In this document: piece after piece, positions 53,448 through 64,000 of the stretch
Layout: the number at the start of each line of letters is the position of its first letter
How positions within the stretch are numbered: position 1 is the first letter of the stretch
Assembly: GCA_963402885.1 (NCBI GenBank)
Contig: OY727097.1
Location: 19,220,001-19,284,000 of the forward strand
DNA from: Antedon bifida
Lineage: Eukaryota > Echinodermata > Crinoidea > Comatulida > Antedonidae
Length of the DNA: 64,000 nt
Reading direction: 5' to 3'
The notes under the pieces: model-generated
What the model saw: the letters and a program-made list of their open reading frames with translations, nothing else
The model's database searches: none
What the model was told of the DNA's origin: nothing
Program-made: the position numbers and the translations under genes

Positions 53448-56400
53448 GAGCATTTCTATAAAACTTTTCACACACAAACATCAAAGTGCACAAAATAGCT
53501 TAATATCGTATTTGAAAACGTTTTAGACCATTTTGAGCATTTCGACAAAACTTTTTCACACAAAACATCAAAGTGTACAGAATAGCTTCAAATCGCATTT
53601 GGAGACGTTTTAGACCATTTTGTGCATTTCGATGAAACTTGGTTACACAAAACCATCAAAGTGCTTAAAATCACATTTGAAACCGTTTTAGACCATTTTG
53701 AACATTTCGATAAAACTTTTCACACACAAACATCAAAGTGCACAAAATAGCATAATATCGTATTTGAAAACGTTTTAGACCATTTTGAGCATTTCGACAA
53801 AACTTTTTCACACAAAACATCAAAGTGTACAGAATAGCTTAATATCGCATTTGGAGACGTTTTAGAGCATTTTGTGCATTTCGATGAAACTTGGTTACAC
53901 AAAAACATCAAAGTGCTTAAAATCACATTTGAAACCATTTCAGACAATTTTGAGCATTTCGATAAAACTTTTCACACAAAAACATCAAAGTGCTTAGAAT
54001 AGCTTCAAATCGCATTTGGAGACGTTTTAGACCATTTTGTGATTTTCGAAAAAACTTTTTAACATAAAAACATCAAAGTGCTTAGAATAGCTTCAAATCG
54101 CATTTGGAGACGTTTTAGACCATTTTGTGATTTTCGATGAAACTTGGTTACAGAAAAACATCAAAGTGCTTAAAATCACATTTAAAACCGTTTTAGAGCA
54201 TTTTGAGCATTTCGATAAAACTTGGTTACACAAAAACATCAAAGTGCTTAAAATCACATTTGAAACCGTTTTAGACAATTTTGAGCGTTTCGATAAAACT
54301 TTTCACACAAAAACATCAAAGTGCTTAGAATAGCTTCAAATCGCATTTGGAGACGTTTTAGACCATTTTGTAATTTTCGATGAAACTTGGTTACACAAAA
54401 ACATCAAAGTGCTTAAAATCACATTTAAAACCGTTTTAGAGCATTTTGAGCATTTCGATAAAACTTGTTAACATAAAAACATCAAAGTGCTTAGAATAGC
54501 TTCAAATCGCATTTGGAGATGTTTTAGACCATTTTGTGATTTTCGAAAAAACTTTTTAACATAAAAACATCAAAGTGCTCAGAATAGCTTCAAATCGCAT
54601 TTGGAGACGTTTTAGACCATTTTGTAATTTTCGATGAAACTTGGTTACACAAAAACATCAAAGTGCTTAAAATCACATTTAAAACCGTTTTAGAGCATTT
54701 TGAGCATTTCGATAAAACTTGTTAACATAAAAACATCAAAGTGCTTAGAATAGCTTCAAATCGCATTTGGAGATGTTTTAGACCATTTTGTGATTTTCGA
54801 AAAAACTTTTTAACATAAAAACATCAAAGTGCTTAGAATAGCTTCAAATCGCATTTGGAGACGTTTTAGACCATTTTGTGATTTTCGATGAAACTTGGTT
54901 ACACAAAAACATCAAAGTGCTTAAAATCACATTTAAAACCGTTTTAGAGCATTTTGAGCATTTCGATAAAACTTGTTAACATAAAAACATCAAAGTGCTT
55001 AGAATAGCTTCAAATCGCATTTGGAGACGTTTTAGACCATTTTGTGATTTTCGAAAAAACTTTTTAACATAAAAACATCAAAGTGCTTAGAATAGCTTCA
55101 AATCGCATTTGGAGACGTTTTAGACCATTTTGTGATTTTCGATGAAACTTGGTTACACAAAAACATCAAAGTGCTTAAAATCACATTTAAAACCGTTTTA
55201 GAGCATTTTGAGCATTTCGATAAAACTTTTCACACACAAATATCAAAATGCACAAAATAGCTTAATATCGTATTTGAAAACGTTTTAGACCATTTTGAGC
55301 ATTTCGACAAAACTTTTTCACACAAAACATCAAAGTGTACAGAATAGCTTCAAATCGCATTTGGAGACGTTTTAGACCATTTTGTGCATTTCGAAAAAAC
55401 TTTTTAACATAAAAACATCAAAGTGCTTAGAATAGCTTCAAATCGCATTTGGAGACGTTTTAGACCATTTTGTGCATTTCGATGAAACTTGGTTACACAA
55501 AAACATCAAAGTGCTTAAAATCACATTTGAAACCGTTTTAGAGCATTTTGAGCATTTCTATAAAACTTTTCACACACAAACATCAAAGTGCACAAAATAG
55601 CTTAATATCGTATTTGAAAACGTTTTAGACCATTTTGAGCATTTCGACAAAACTTTTTCACACAAAACATCAAAGTGTACAGAATAGCTTCAAATCGCAT
55701 TTGGAGACGTTTTAGACCATTTTGTGCATTTCGATGAAACTTGGTTACACAAAACCATCAAAGTGCTTAAAATCACATTTGAAACCGTTTTAGACCATTT
55801 TGAACATTTCGATAAAACTTTTCACACACAAACATCAAAGTGCACAAAATAGCATAATATCGTATTTGAAAACGTTTTAGACCATTTTGAGCATTTCGAC
55901 AAAACTTTTTCACAAAACATCAAATTGTACAGAATAGCTTCATATCGCATTTGGAGACGTTTTAGAGCATTTTGTGCATTTCGATGAAACTTGGTTACAA
56001 AAAAACATCAAAGTGCTTAAAATCACATTTGAAACCGTTTTAGACAATTTTGAGCATATCGATAAAACTTTTCATACAAAAACATCAAAGTGCTTAGAAT
56101 AGCTTCAAATCGCATTTGGAGACGTTTTAGACCATTTTGTGGTTTTCGAAAAAACTTTTTAACATAAAAACATCAAAGAGCTTAGAATAGCTTCAAATCG
56201 CATTTGGAGACGTTTTAGACCATTTTGTGATTTTCGATGAAACTTGGTTACACAAAAACATCAAAGTGCTTAAAATCACATTTAAAACCGTTTTAGAGCA
56301 TTTTGAGCATTTCTATAAAACTTTTCACACACAAACATCAAAGTGCACAAAATAGCTTAATATCGTATTTGAAAACGTTTTAGACCATTTTGAGCATTTC

Positions 56401-57821
56401 GACAAAACTTTTTCACACAAAACATCAAAGTGTACAGAATAGCTTCAAATCGCATTTGGAGACGTTTTAGACCATTTTGTGCATTTCGATGAAACTTGGT
56501 TACACAAAACCATCAAAGTGCTTAAAATCACATTTGAAACCGTTTTAGACCATTTTGAACATTTCGATAAAACTTTTCACACACAAACATCAAAGTGCAC
56601 AAAATAGCATAATATCGTATTTGAAAACGTTTTAGACCATTTTGAGCATTTCGACAAAACTTTTTCACACAAAACATCAAATTGTACAGAATAGCTTCAT
56701 ATCGCATTTGGAGACGTTTTAGAGCATTTTGTGCATTTCGATGAAACTTGGTTACACAAAAACATCAAAGTGCTTAAAATCACATTTGAAACCGTTTTAG
56801 ACAATTTTGAGCATTTCGATAAAACTTTTCACACAAAAACATCAAAGTGCTTAGAATAGCTTCAAATCGCATTTGGAGACGTTTTAGACCATTTTGTGGT
56901 TTTCGAAAAAACTTTTTAACATAAAAACATCAAAGAGTTTAGAATAGCTTCAAATCGCATTTGGAGACGTTTTAGACCATTTTGTGATTTTCGATGAAAC
57001 TTGGTTACACAAAAACATCAAAGTGCTTAAAATCACATTTAAAACCGTTTTAGAGCATTTTGAGCATTTCGATAAAACTTGTTAACATTAAAACATCAAA
57101 GTGCTTAGAATAGCTTCAAATCGCATTTGGAGACGTTTTAGACCATTTTGTGATTTTCGAAAAAACTTTTTAACATAAAAACATCAAAGTGCTTAGAATA
57201 GCTTCAAATCGCATTTGGAGACGTTTTAGACCATTTTGTGATTTTCGATGAAACTTGGTTACACAAAAACATCAAAGTGCTTAAAATCACATTTAAAACC
57301 GTTTTAGAGCATTTTGAGCATTTCGATAAAACTTGTTAACATTAAAACATCAAAGTGCTTAGAATAGCTTCAAATCGGATTTGGAGACGTTTTAGACCAT
57401 TTTGTGATTTTCGAAAAAACTTTTTAACATAAAAACATCAAAGTGCTTAGAATAGCTTCAAATCGCATTTAGAGACGTTTTAGACCATTTTGTGCATTTC
57501 GATGAAACTTGGTTACACAAAAACATCAAAGTGCTTAAAATCACATTTGAAACCGTTTTAGAGCATTTTGAGCATTTCTATAAAACTTTTCACACACAAA
57601 CATCAAAGTGCACAAAATAGCCTAATATCGTATTTGAAAACGTTTTAGACCATTTTGAGCATTTCGACAAAACTTTTTCACACAAAACATCAAAGTGTAC
57701 AGAATAGCTTCATATCGCATTTGGAGACGTTTTAGACCATTTTGTGCATTTCGATGAAACTTGGTTACACAAAAACATCAAAGTGCTTAAAATCACATTT
57801 GAAACCGTTTTAGAGCATTTT
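53448..57821 (+). repeat. 4.4-kb tandem unit, copy 2 (4374 bp)
   Basis: This is the second copy of the 49.24-kb unit, 166 bp longer. The difference is explained by loss of one 88-bp G monomer near 54.36 kb and gain of one 254-bp S-G-G trimer at about 54.4-54.7 kb (254 minus 88 is 166). Both events are whole repeat units. Confidence 0.83.
54432..55193 (+). repeat. Three tandem copies of the 254-bp S-G-G trimer
   Basis: S cores fall at 54432, 54686, 54940 and 55194, exactly 254 bp apart, with internal G cores after 88 and 176 bp. The first G follows GATAAAACTTGTTAACAT and the second follows GATTTTCGAAAAAACTTTTT, both distinct from the S-T-G spacers. The first two copies share GAGATGTTTTAG (C to T in the core CG) at 54520 and 54774. 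The other S-G-G trimer phased directly is at 530-783. Confidence 0.92.
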
Positions 57822-59970
57822 GAGCATTTCTATAAAACTTTTCACACACAAACATCAAAGTGCACAAAATAGCTTAATATCGTATTTGAAAACGTTTTAG
57901 ACCATTTTGAGCATTTCGACAAAACTTTTTCACACAAAACATCAAAGTGTACAGAATAGCTTCAAATCGCATTTGGAGACGTTTTACACCATTTTGTGCA
58001 TTTCGATGAAACTTGGTTACACAAAACCATCAAAGTGCTTAAAATCACATTTGAAACCGTTTTAGACCATTTTGAACATTTCGATAAAACTTTTCACACA
58101 CAAACATCAAAGTGCACAAAATAGCCTAATATCGTATTTGAAAACGTTTTAGACCATTTTGAGCATTTCGACAAAACTTTTTCACACAAAACATCAAAGT
58201 GTACAGAATAGCTTCAAATCGCATTTGGAGACGTTTTAGACCATTTTGTGCATTTCGATGAAACTTGGTTACACAAAACCATCAAAGTACTTAAAATCAC
58301 ATTTGAAACCGTTTTAGACCATTTTGAACATTTCGATAAAACTTTTCACACACAAACATCAAAGTGCACAAAATAGCATAATATCGTATTTGAAACCGTT
58401 TTAGACAATTTTGAGCATTTCGATAAAACTTTTCACACAAAAACATCAAAGTGCTTAGAATAGCTTCAAATCGCATTTGGAGACGTTTTAGACCATTTTG
58501 TGCATTTCGATGAAACTTGGTTACACAAAACCATCAAAGTGCTTAAAATCACATTTGAAACCGTTTTAGACCATTTTGAACATTTCGATAAAACTTTTCA
58601 CACACAAACATCAAAGTGCAAAAAATAGCATAATATCGTATTTGAAACCGTTTTAGACAATTTTGAGCATTTCGATAAAACTTTTCACACAAAAACATCA
58701 AAGTGCTTAGAATAGCTTCAAATCGCATTTGGAGACGTTTTAGACCATTTTGTGATTTTCGATGAAACTTGGTTACACAAAAACATCAAAGTGCTTAAAA
58801 TCACATTTAAAACCGTTTTAGAGCATTTTGAGCATTTCGATAAAACTTGTTAACATTAAAACATCAAAGTGCTTAGAATAGCTTCAAATCGCATTTGGAG
58901 ACGTTTTAGACCATTTTGTGATTTTCGAAAAAACTTTTTAACATAAAAACATCAAAGTGCTTAGAATAGCTTCAAATCGCATTTAGAGACGTTTTAGACC
59001 ATTTTGTGATTTTCGATGAAACTTGGTTACACAAAAATATCAAAGTGCTTAAAATCATATTTAAAACCGTTTTAGAGCATTTTGAGCATTTCGATAAAAC
59101 TTTTCACACACAAATATCAAAGTGCACAAAATAGCTTAATATCGTATTTGAAAACGTTTTAGACCATTTTGAGCATTTCGACAAAACTTTTCACACACAA
59201 ATATCAAAGTGCACAAAATAGCTTAATATCGTATTTGAAAACGTTTTAGACCATTTTGAGCATTTCGACAAAACTTTTTCAAACAAAACATCAAAGTGTA
59301 CAGAATAGCTTCAAATCGCATTTGGAGACGTTTTAGACCATTTTGTGCATTTCGAAAAAACTTTTTAACATAAAAACATCAAAGTGCTTAGAAATACTTC
59401 AGATCGCATTTGGAGACGTTTTAGACCATTTTGAGCATTTCGATAAAACTTGTTAACATAAAAACATCAAAGTGCTTAGAATAGCTTCAAATCGCATTTG
59501 GAGACGTTTTAGAACATTTTGTGATTTTCGAAAAAACTTTTAACATAAAAACAACAAAGTGCTTAGAAATGCTTCAAATCGCATTTGGAGACGTTTTAGA
59601 CCATTTTGTGCATTTCGATGAAACTTGGTTTCACAAAAACATCAAAGTGCTTAAAATCACATTTAAAACCGTTTTAGATCATTTTGAGCATTTCGATAAA
59701 ACTTTTCACACACAAACATCAAAGTGCACAAAATAGCTTAATATCGTATTTGAAAACGTTTTAGACCATTTTGAGCATTTCGACAAAACTTTTTCACACA
59801 AAACATCAAAGTGTACAGAATAGCTTCATGTCGCATTTGGAGACGTTTTAGAGCATTTTGTGCATTTCGATGAAACTTGGTTACACAAAAACATCAAAGT
59901 GCTTAAAATCACATTTAAAACCGTTTAAGAGCATTTTGAGCATTTCGATAAAACTTGTTAACATAAAAAC
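56841..59970 (+). repeat. 3130-bp tandem unit, copy 1
   Basis: Marker pairs 3130 bp apart define this unit: TCGGATTTGG at 57375 and 60505, plus the boundary where CACACAAAAACATC (56831) stops matching AACATAAAAACATC (59961). Private changes in this copy are GTTTTACACC near 57985, AAGTACTTAAAATC near 58288 and GTGCAAAAAATAG near 58617. It overlaps the tail of the 4.4-kb unit, showing one tandem expansion laid over another. Confidence 0.87.
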
Positions 59971-62900
59971 ATCAAAGTGCTTAGAATAGCTTCAAATCGC
60001 ATTTGGAGACGTTTTAGACCATTTTGTGGTTTTCGAAAAAACTTTTTAACATAAAAACATCAAAGAGCTTAGAATAGCTTCAAATCGCATTTGGAGACGT
60101 TTTAGACCATTTTGTGATTTTCGATGAAACTTGGTTACACAAAAACATCAAAGTGCTTAAAATCACATTTAAAACCGTTTTAGAGCATTTTGAGCATTTC
60201 GATAAAACTTGTTAACATTAAAACATCAAAGTGCTTAGAATAGCTTCAAATCGCATTTGGAGACGTTTTAGACCATTTTGTGATTTTCGAAAAAACTTTT
60301 TAACATAAAAACATCAAAGTGCTTAGAATAGCTTCAAATCGCATTTGGAGACGTTTTAGACCATTTTGTGATTTTCGATGAAACTTGGTTACACAAAAAC
60401 ATCAAAGTGCTTAAAATCACATTTAAAACCGTTTTAGAGCATTTTGAGCATTTCGATAAAACTTGTTAACATTAAAACATCAAAGTGCTTAGAATAGCTT
60501 CAAATCGGATTTGGAGACGTTTTAGACCATTTTGTGATTTTCGAAAAAACTTTTTAACATAAAAACATCAAAGTGCTTAGAATAGCTTCAAATCGCATTT
60601 AGAGACGTTTTAGACCATTTTGTGCATTTCGATGAAACTTGGTTACACAAAAACATCAAAGTGCTTAAAATCACATTTGAAACCGTTTTAGAGCATTTTG
60701 AGCATTTCTATAAAACTTTTCACACACAAACATCAAAGTGCACAAAATAGCCTAATATCGTATTTGAAAACGTTTTAGACCATTTTGAGCATTTCGACAA
60801 AACTTTTTCACACAAAACATCAAAGTGTACAGAATAGCTTCATATCGCATTTGGAGACGTTTTAGACCATTTTGTGCATTTCGATGAAACTTGGTTACAC
60901 AAAAACATCAAAGTGCTTAAAATCACATTTGAAACCGTTTTAGAGCATTTTGAGCATTTCTATAAAACTTTTCACACACAAACATCAAAGTGCACAAAAT
61001 AGCTTAATATCGTATTTGAAAACGTTTTAGACCATTTTGAGCATTTCGACAAAACTTTTTCACACAAAACATCAAAGTGTACAGAATAGCTTCAAATCGC
61101 ATTTGGAGACGTTTTAGACCATTTTGTGCATTTCGATGAAACTTGGTTACACAAAACCATCAAAGTGCTTAAAATCACATTTGAAACCGTTTTAGACCAT
61201 TTTGAACATTTCGATAAAACTTTTCACACACAAACATCAAAGTGCACAAAATAGCCTAATATCGTATTTGAAAACGTTTTAGACCATTTTGAGCATTTCG
61301 ACAAAACTTTTTCACACAAAACATCAAAGTGTACAGAATAGCTTCAAATCGCATTTGGAGACGTTTTAGACCATTTTGTGCATTTCGATGAAACTTGGTT
61401 ACACAAAACCATCAAAGTGCTTAAAATCACATTTGAAACCGTTTTAGACCATTTTGAACATTTCGATAAAACTTTTCACACACAAACATCAAAGTGCACA
61501 AAATAGCATAATATCGTATTTGAAACCGTTTTAGACAATTTTGAGCATTTCGATAAAACTTTTCACACAAAAACATCAAAGTGCTTAGAATAGCTTCAAA
61601 TCGCATTTGGAGACGTTTTAGACCATTTTGTGCATTTCGATGAAACTTGGTTACACAAAACCATCAAAGTGCTTAAAATCACATTTGAAACCGTTTTTGA
61701 CCATTTTGAACATTTCGATAAAACTTTTCACACACAAACATCAAAGTGCACAAAATAGCATAATATCGTATTTGAAACCGTTTTAGACAATTTTGAGCAT
61801 TTCGATAAAACTTTTCACACAAAAACATCAAAGTGCTTAGAATAGCTTCAAATCGCATTTGGAGACGTTTTAGACCATTTTGTGATTTTCGATGAAACTT
61901 GGTTACACAAAAACATCAAAGTGCTTAAAATCACATTTAAAACCGTTTTAGAGCATTTTGAGCATTTCGATAAAACTTGTTAACATTAAAACATCAAAGT
62001 GCTTAGAATAGCTTCAAATCGCATTTGGAGACGTTTTAGACCATTTTGTGATTTTCGAAAAAACTTTTTAACATAAAAACATCAAAGTGCTTAGAATAGC
62101 TTCAAATCGCATTTAGAGACGTTTTAGACCATTTTGTGATTTTCGATGAAACTTGGTTACACAAAAATATCAAAGTGCTTAAAATCATATTTAAAACCGT
62201 TTTAGAGCATTTTGAGCATTTCGATAAAACTTTTCACACACAAATATCAAAGTGCACAAAATAGCTTAATATCGTATTTGAAAACGTTTTAGACCATTTT
62301 GAGCATTTCGACAAAACTTTTCACACACAAATATCAAAGTGCACAAAATAGCTTAATATCGTATTTGAAAACGTTTTAGACCATTTTGAGCATTTCGACA
62401 AAACTTTTTCAAACAAAACATCAAAGTGTACAGAATAGCTTCAAATCGCATTTGGAGACGTTTTAGACCATTTTGTGCATTTCGAAAAAACTTTTTAACA
62501 TAAAAACATCAAAGTGCTTAGAAATACTTCAGATCGCATTTGGAGACGTTTTAGACCATTTTGAGCATTTCGATAAAACTTGTTAACATAAAAACATCAA
62601 AGTGCTTAGAATAGCTTCAAATCGCATTTGGAGACGTTTTAGAACATTTTGTGATTTTCGAAAAAACTTTTAACATAAAAACAACAAAGTGCTTAGAAAT
62701 GCTTCAAATCGCATTTGGAGACGTTTTAGACCATTTTGTGCATTTCGATGAAACTTGGTTTCACAAAAACATCAAAGTGCTTAAAATCACATTTAAAACC
62801 GTTTTAGATCATTTTGAGCATTTCGATAAAACTTTTCACACACAAACATCAAAGTGCACAAAATAGCTTAATATCGTATTTGAAAACGTTTTAGACCATT

Positions 62901-63100
62901 TTGAGCATTTCGACAAAACTTTTTCACACAAAACATCAAAGTGTACAGAATAGCTTCATGTCGCATTTGGAGACGTTTTAGAGCATTTTGTGCATTTCGA
63001 TGAAACTTGGTTACACAAAAACATCAAAGTGCTTAAAATCACATTTAAAACCGTTTAAGAGCATTTTGAGCATTTCGATAAAACTTGTTAACATAAAAAC
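59971..63100 (+). repeat. 3130-bp tandem unit, copy 2
   Basis: The markers TCGGATTTGG (60505 and 63635) and AGCTTCATGTCGC (59827 in the preceding overlap, and 62957) fall 3130 bp apart. A private change is CCGTTTTTGACC near 61695. With copy 1 and the partial copy 3 it makes at least 2.3 tandem copies. Confidence 0.87.
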
Positions 63101-64000
63101 ATCAAAGTGCTTAGAATAGCTTCAAATCGCATTTGGAGACGTTTTAGACCATTTTGTGGTTTTCGAAAAAACTTTTTAACATAAAAACATCAAAGAGCTT
63201 AGAATAGCTTCAAATCGCATTTGGAGACGTTTTAGACCATTTTGTGATTTTCGATGAAACTTGGTTACACAAAAACATCAAAGTGCTTAAAATCACATTT
63301 AAAACCGTTTTAGAGCATTTTGAGCATTTCGATAAAACTTGTTAACATTAAAACATCAAAGTGCTTAGAATAGCTTCAAATCGCATTTGGAGACGTTTTA
63401 GACCATTTTGTGATTTTCGAAAAAACTTTTTAACATAAAAACATCAAAGTGCTTAGAATAGCTTCAAATCGCATTTGGAGACGTTTTAGACCATTTTGTG
63501 ATTTTCGATGAAACTTGGTTACACAAAAACATCAAAGTGCTTAAAATCACATTTAAAACCGTTTTAGAGCATTTTGAGCATTTCGATAAAACTTGTTAAC
63601 ATTAAAACATCAAAGTGCTTAGAATAGCTTCAAATCGGATTTGGAGACGTTTTAGACCATTTTGTGATTTTCGAAAAAACTTTTTAACATAAAAACATCA
63701 AAGTGCTTAGAATAGCTTCAAATCGCATTTAGAGACGTTTTAGACCATTTTGTGCATTTCGATGAAACTTGGTTACACAAAAACATCAAAGTGCTTAAAA
63801 TCACATTTGAAACCGTTTTAGAGCATTTTGAGCATTTCTATAAAACTTTTCACACACAAACATCAAAGTGCACAAAATAGCCTAATATCGTATTTGAAAA
63901 CGTTTTAGACCATTTTGAGCATTTCGACAAAACTTTTTCACACAAAACATCAAAGTGTACAGAATAGCTTCATATCGCATTTGGAGACGTTTTAGACCAT
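63101..64000 (+). repeat. 3130-bp tandem unit, copy 3 (cut by the window edge)
   Basis: The first 900 bp of a further copy, matching 59971 onward, including TCGGATTTGG at 63635. The tandem very likely continues past base 64000. Confidence 0.87.

Larger units (their letters stand above)
28421..64000 (+). repeat. Satellite DNA array, right arm
   Basis: The same satellite resumes at the base after the transposon target duplication, in the same orientation and in register with the left arm: the linker GTGC-TTAA-AATCAC is simply split by the insertion. It runs without foreign sequence to the end of the window, so the array continues beyond both edges. Monomer classes and trimer organisation match the left arm. 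The right half is richer in multi-kilobase tandem duplications (4.2/4.4 kb and 3.13 kb units from 49.2 kb onward). No coding region, RNA gene or regulatory site could be supported. Confidence 0.97.

Noticed and set aside
20425-54278. Minus-strand open frames of 61-75 codons
   Set aside because: They are antisense readings of the same monomers, overlapping + strand frames at several places (for example 20425-20610 and 20459-20665), with no independent support.
888-62866. Many + strand open frames of 62-71 codons as a gene family
   Set aside because: They recur because the DNA repeats, end at the linker TAG of the next monomer, show no known domain or signal, and share all their sequence with non-open neighbours.
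1-64000. CRISPR array
   Set aside because: The regular spacing is tempting, but the sequences between cores are themselves repeated, there are no unique spacers, the unit is 78-88 bp, and no cas-like gene is present.
1-64000. Telomeric repeat, rDNA spacer or plasmid/phage repeat
   Set aside because: No short telomere-like units, no rRNA sequence and no replication or phage genes are present. Nothing supports a prokaryotic or organellar origin.
1-64000. Identification of the host from the monomer
   Set aside because: I do not recognise this monomer, and AT-rich satellites of this size occur in many animals and plants. Naming a species would be a guess.

Overview
The window is almost entirely one eukaryotic satellite DNA array, and I see no protein-coding or RNA gene in it. 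A diverged, AT-rich monomer (27 G+C in one 87-bp monomer I counted, about 31%) repeats head to tail on the + strand from base 1 to base 64000. It is interrupted once, at 27879-28416, by a 538-bp non-autonomous DNA transposon (MITE-like). An array of this length, with higher-order organisation and a MITE insertion, fits pericentromeric, centromeric or subtelomeric heterochromatin of a eukaryote. The species cannot be told from the sequence. CpG sites survive in almost every monomer, which fits a genome with little CpG methylation, but that is an inference.

Monomers were phased on the CG of the conserved core CGTTTTAGA. Three classes recur. S is entered after a 78-bp step and has ACCGTTTTAG. 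T is entered after 87 bp and has AAAACGTTTT. G is entered after 87 or 88 bp and has GAGACGTTTT. They combine into two trimers: S-T-G of 252 bp (78+87+87) and S-G-G of 254 bp (78+88+88). The longest clean S-T-G run I traced is eight copies (35972-37987). A clean S-G-G run of three copies lies at 54432-55193.

The trimers are embedded in much larger duplications. Tandem ones have offsets of 3656 bp (1.1-7.6 kb), 4208/4374 bp (49.2-57.8 kb), 3130 bp (56.8-64.0 kb) and 836 bp (27.0-29.2 kb, the block carrying the MITE). Dispersed ones pair 13.27-22.22 kb with 43.16-51.93 kb, 7.72-10.11 with 33.84-36.23 kb, and 1-1.72 with 41.00-42.72 kb. Between copies, large length differences are whole monomers or trimers (88, 252, 254 and 428 bp), as expected of unequal exchange in register. 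Rare private mutations shared at exactly the same offset confirm these pairings.

Smaller scars include a 55-bp truncated monomer (at least eight places), a 130-bp fused monomer (three places), a 69-bp monomer and chimeric monomers. No part of the array is inverted. The short open frames of 61-75 codons are by-products of the repeat and are not annotated as genes.

All comparisons were made by eye. Offsets come from marker coordinates, but identity levels and block edges are approximate, and assembly error in such a region cannot be excluded.
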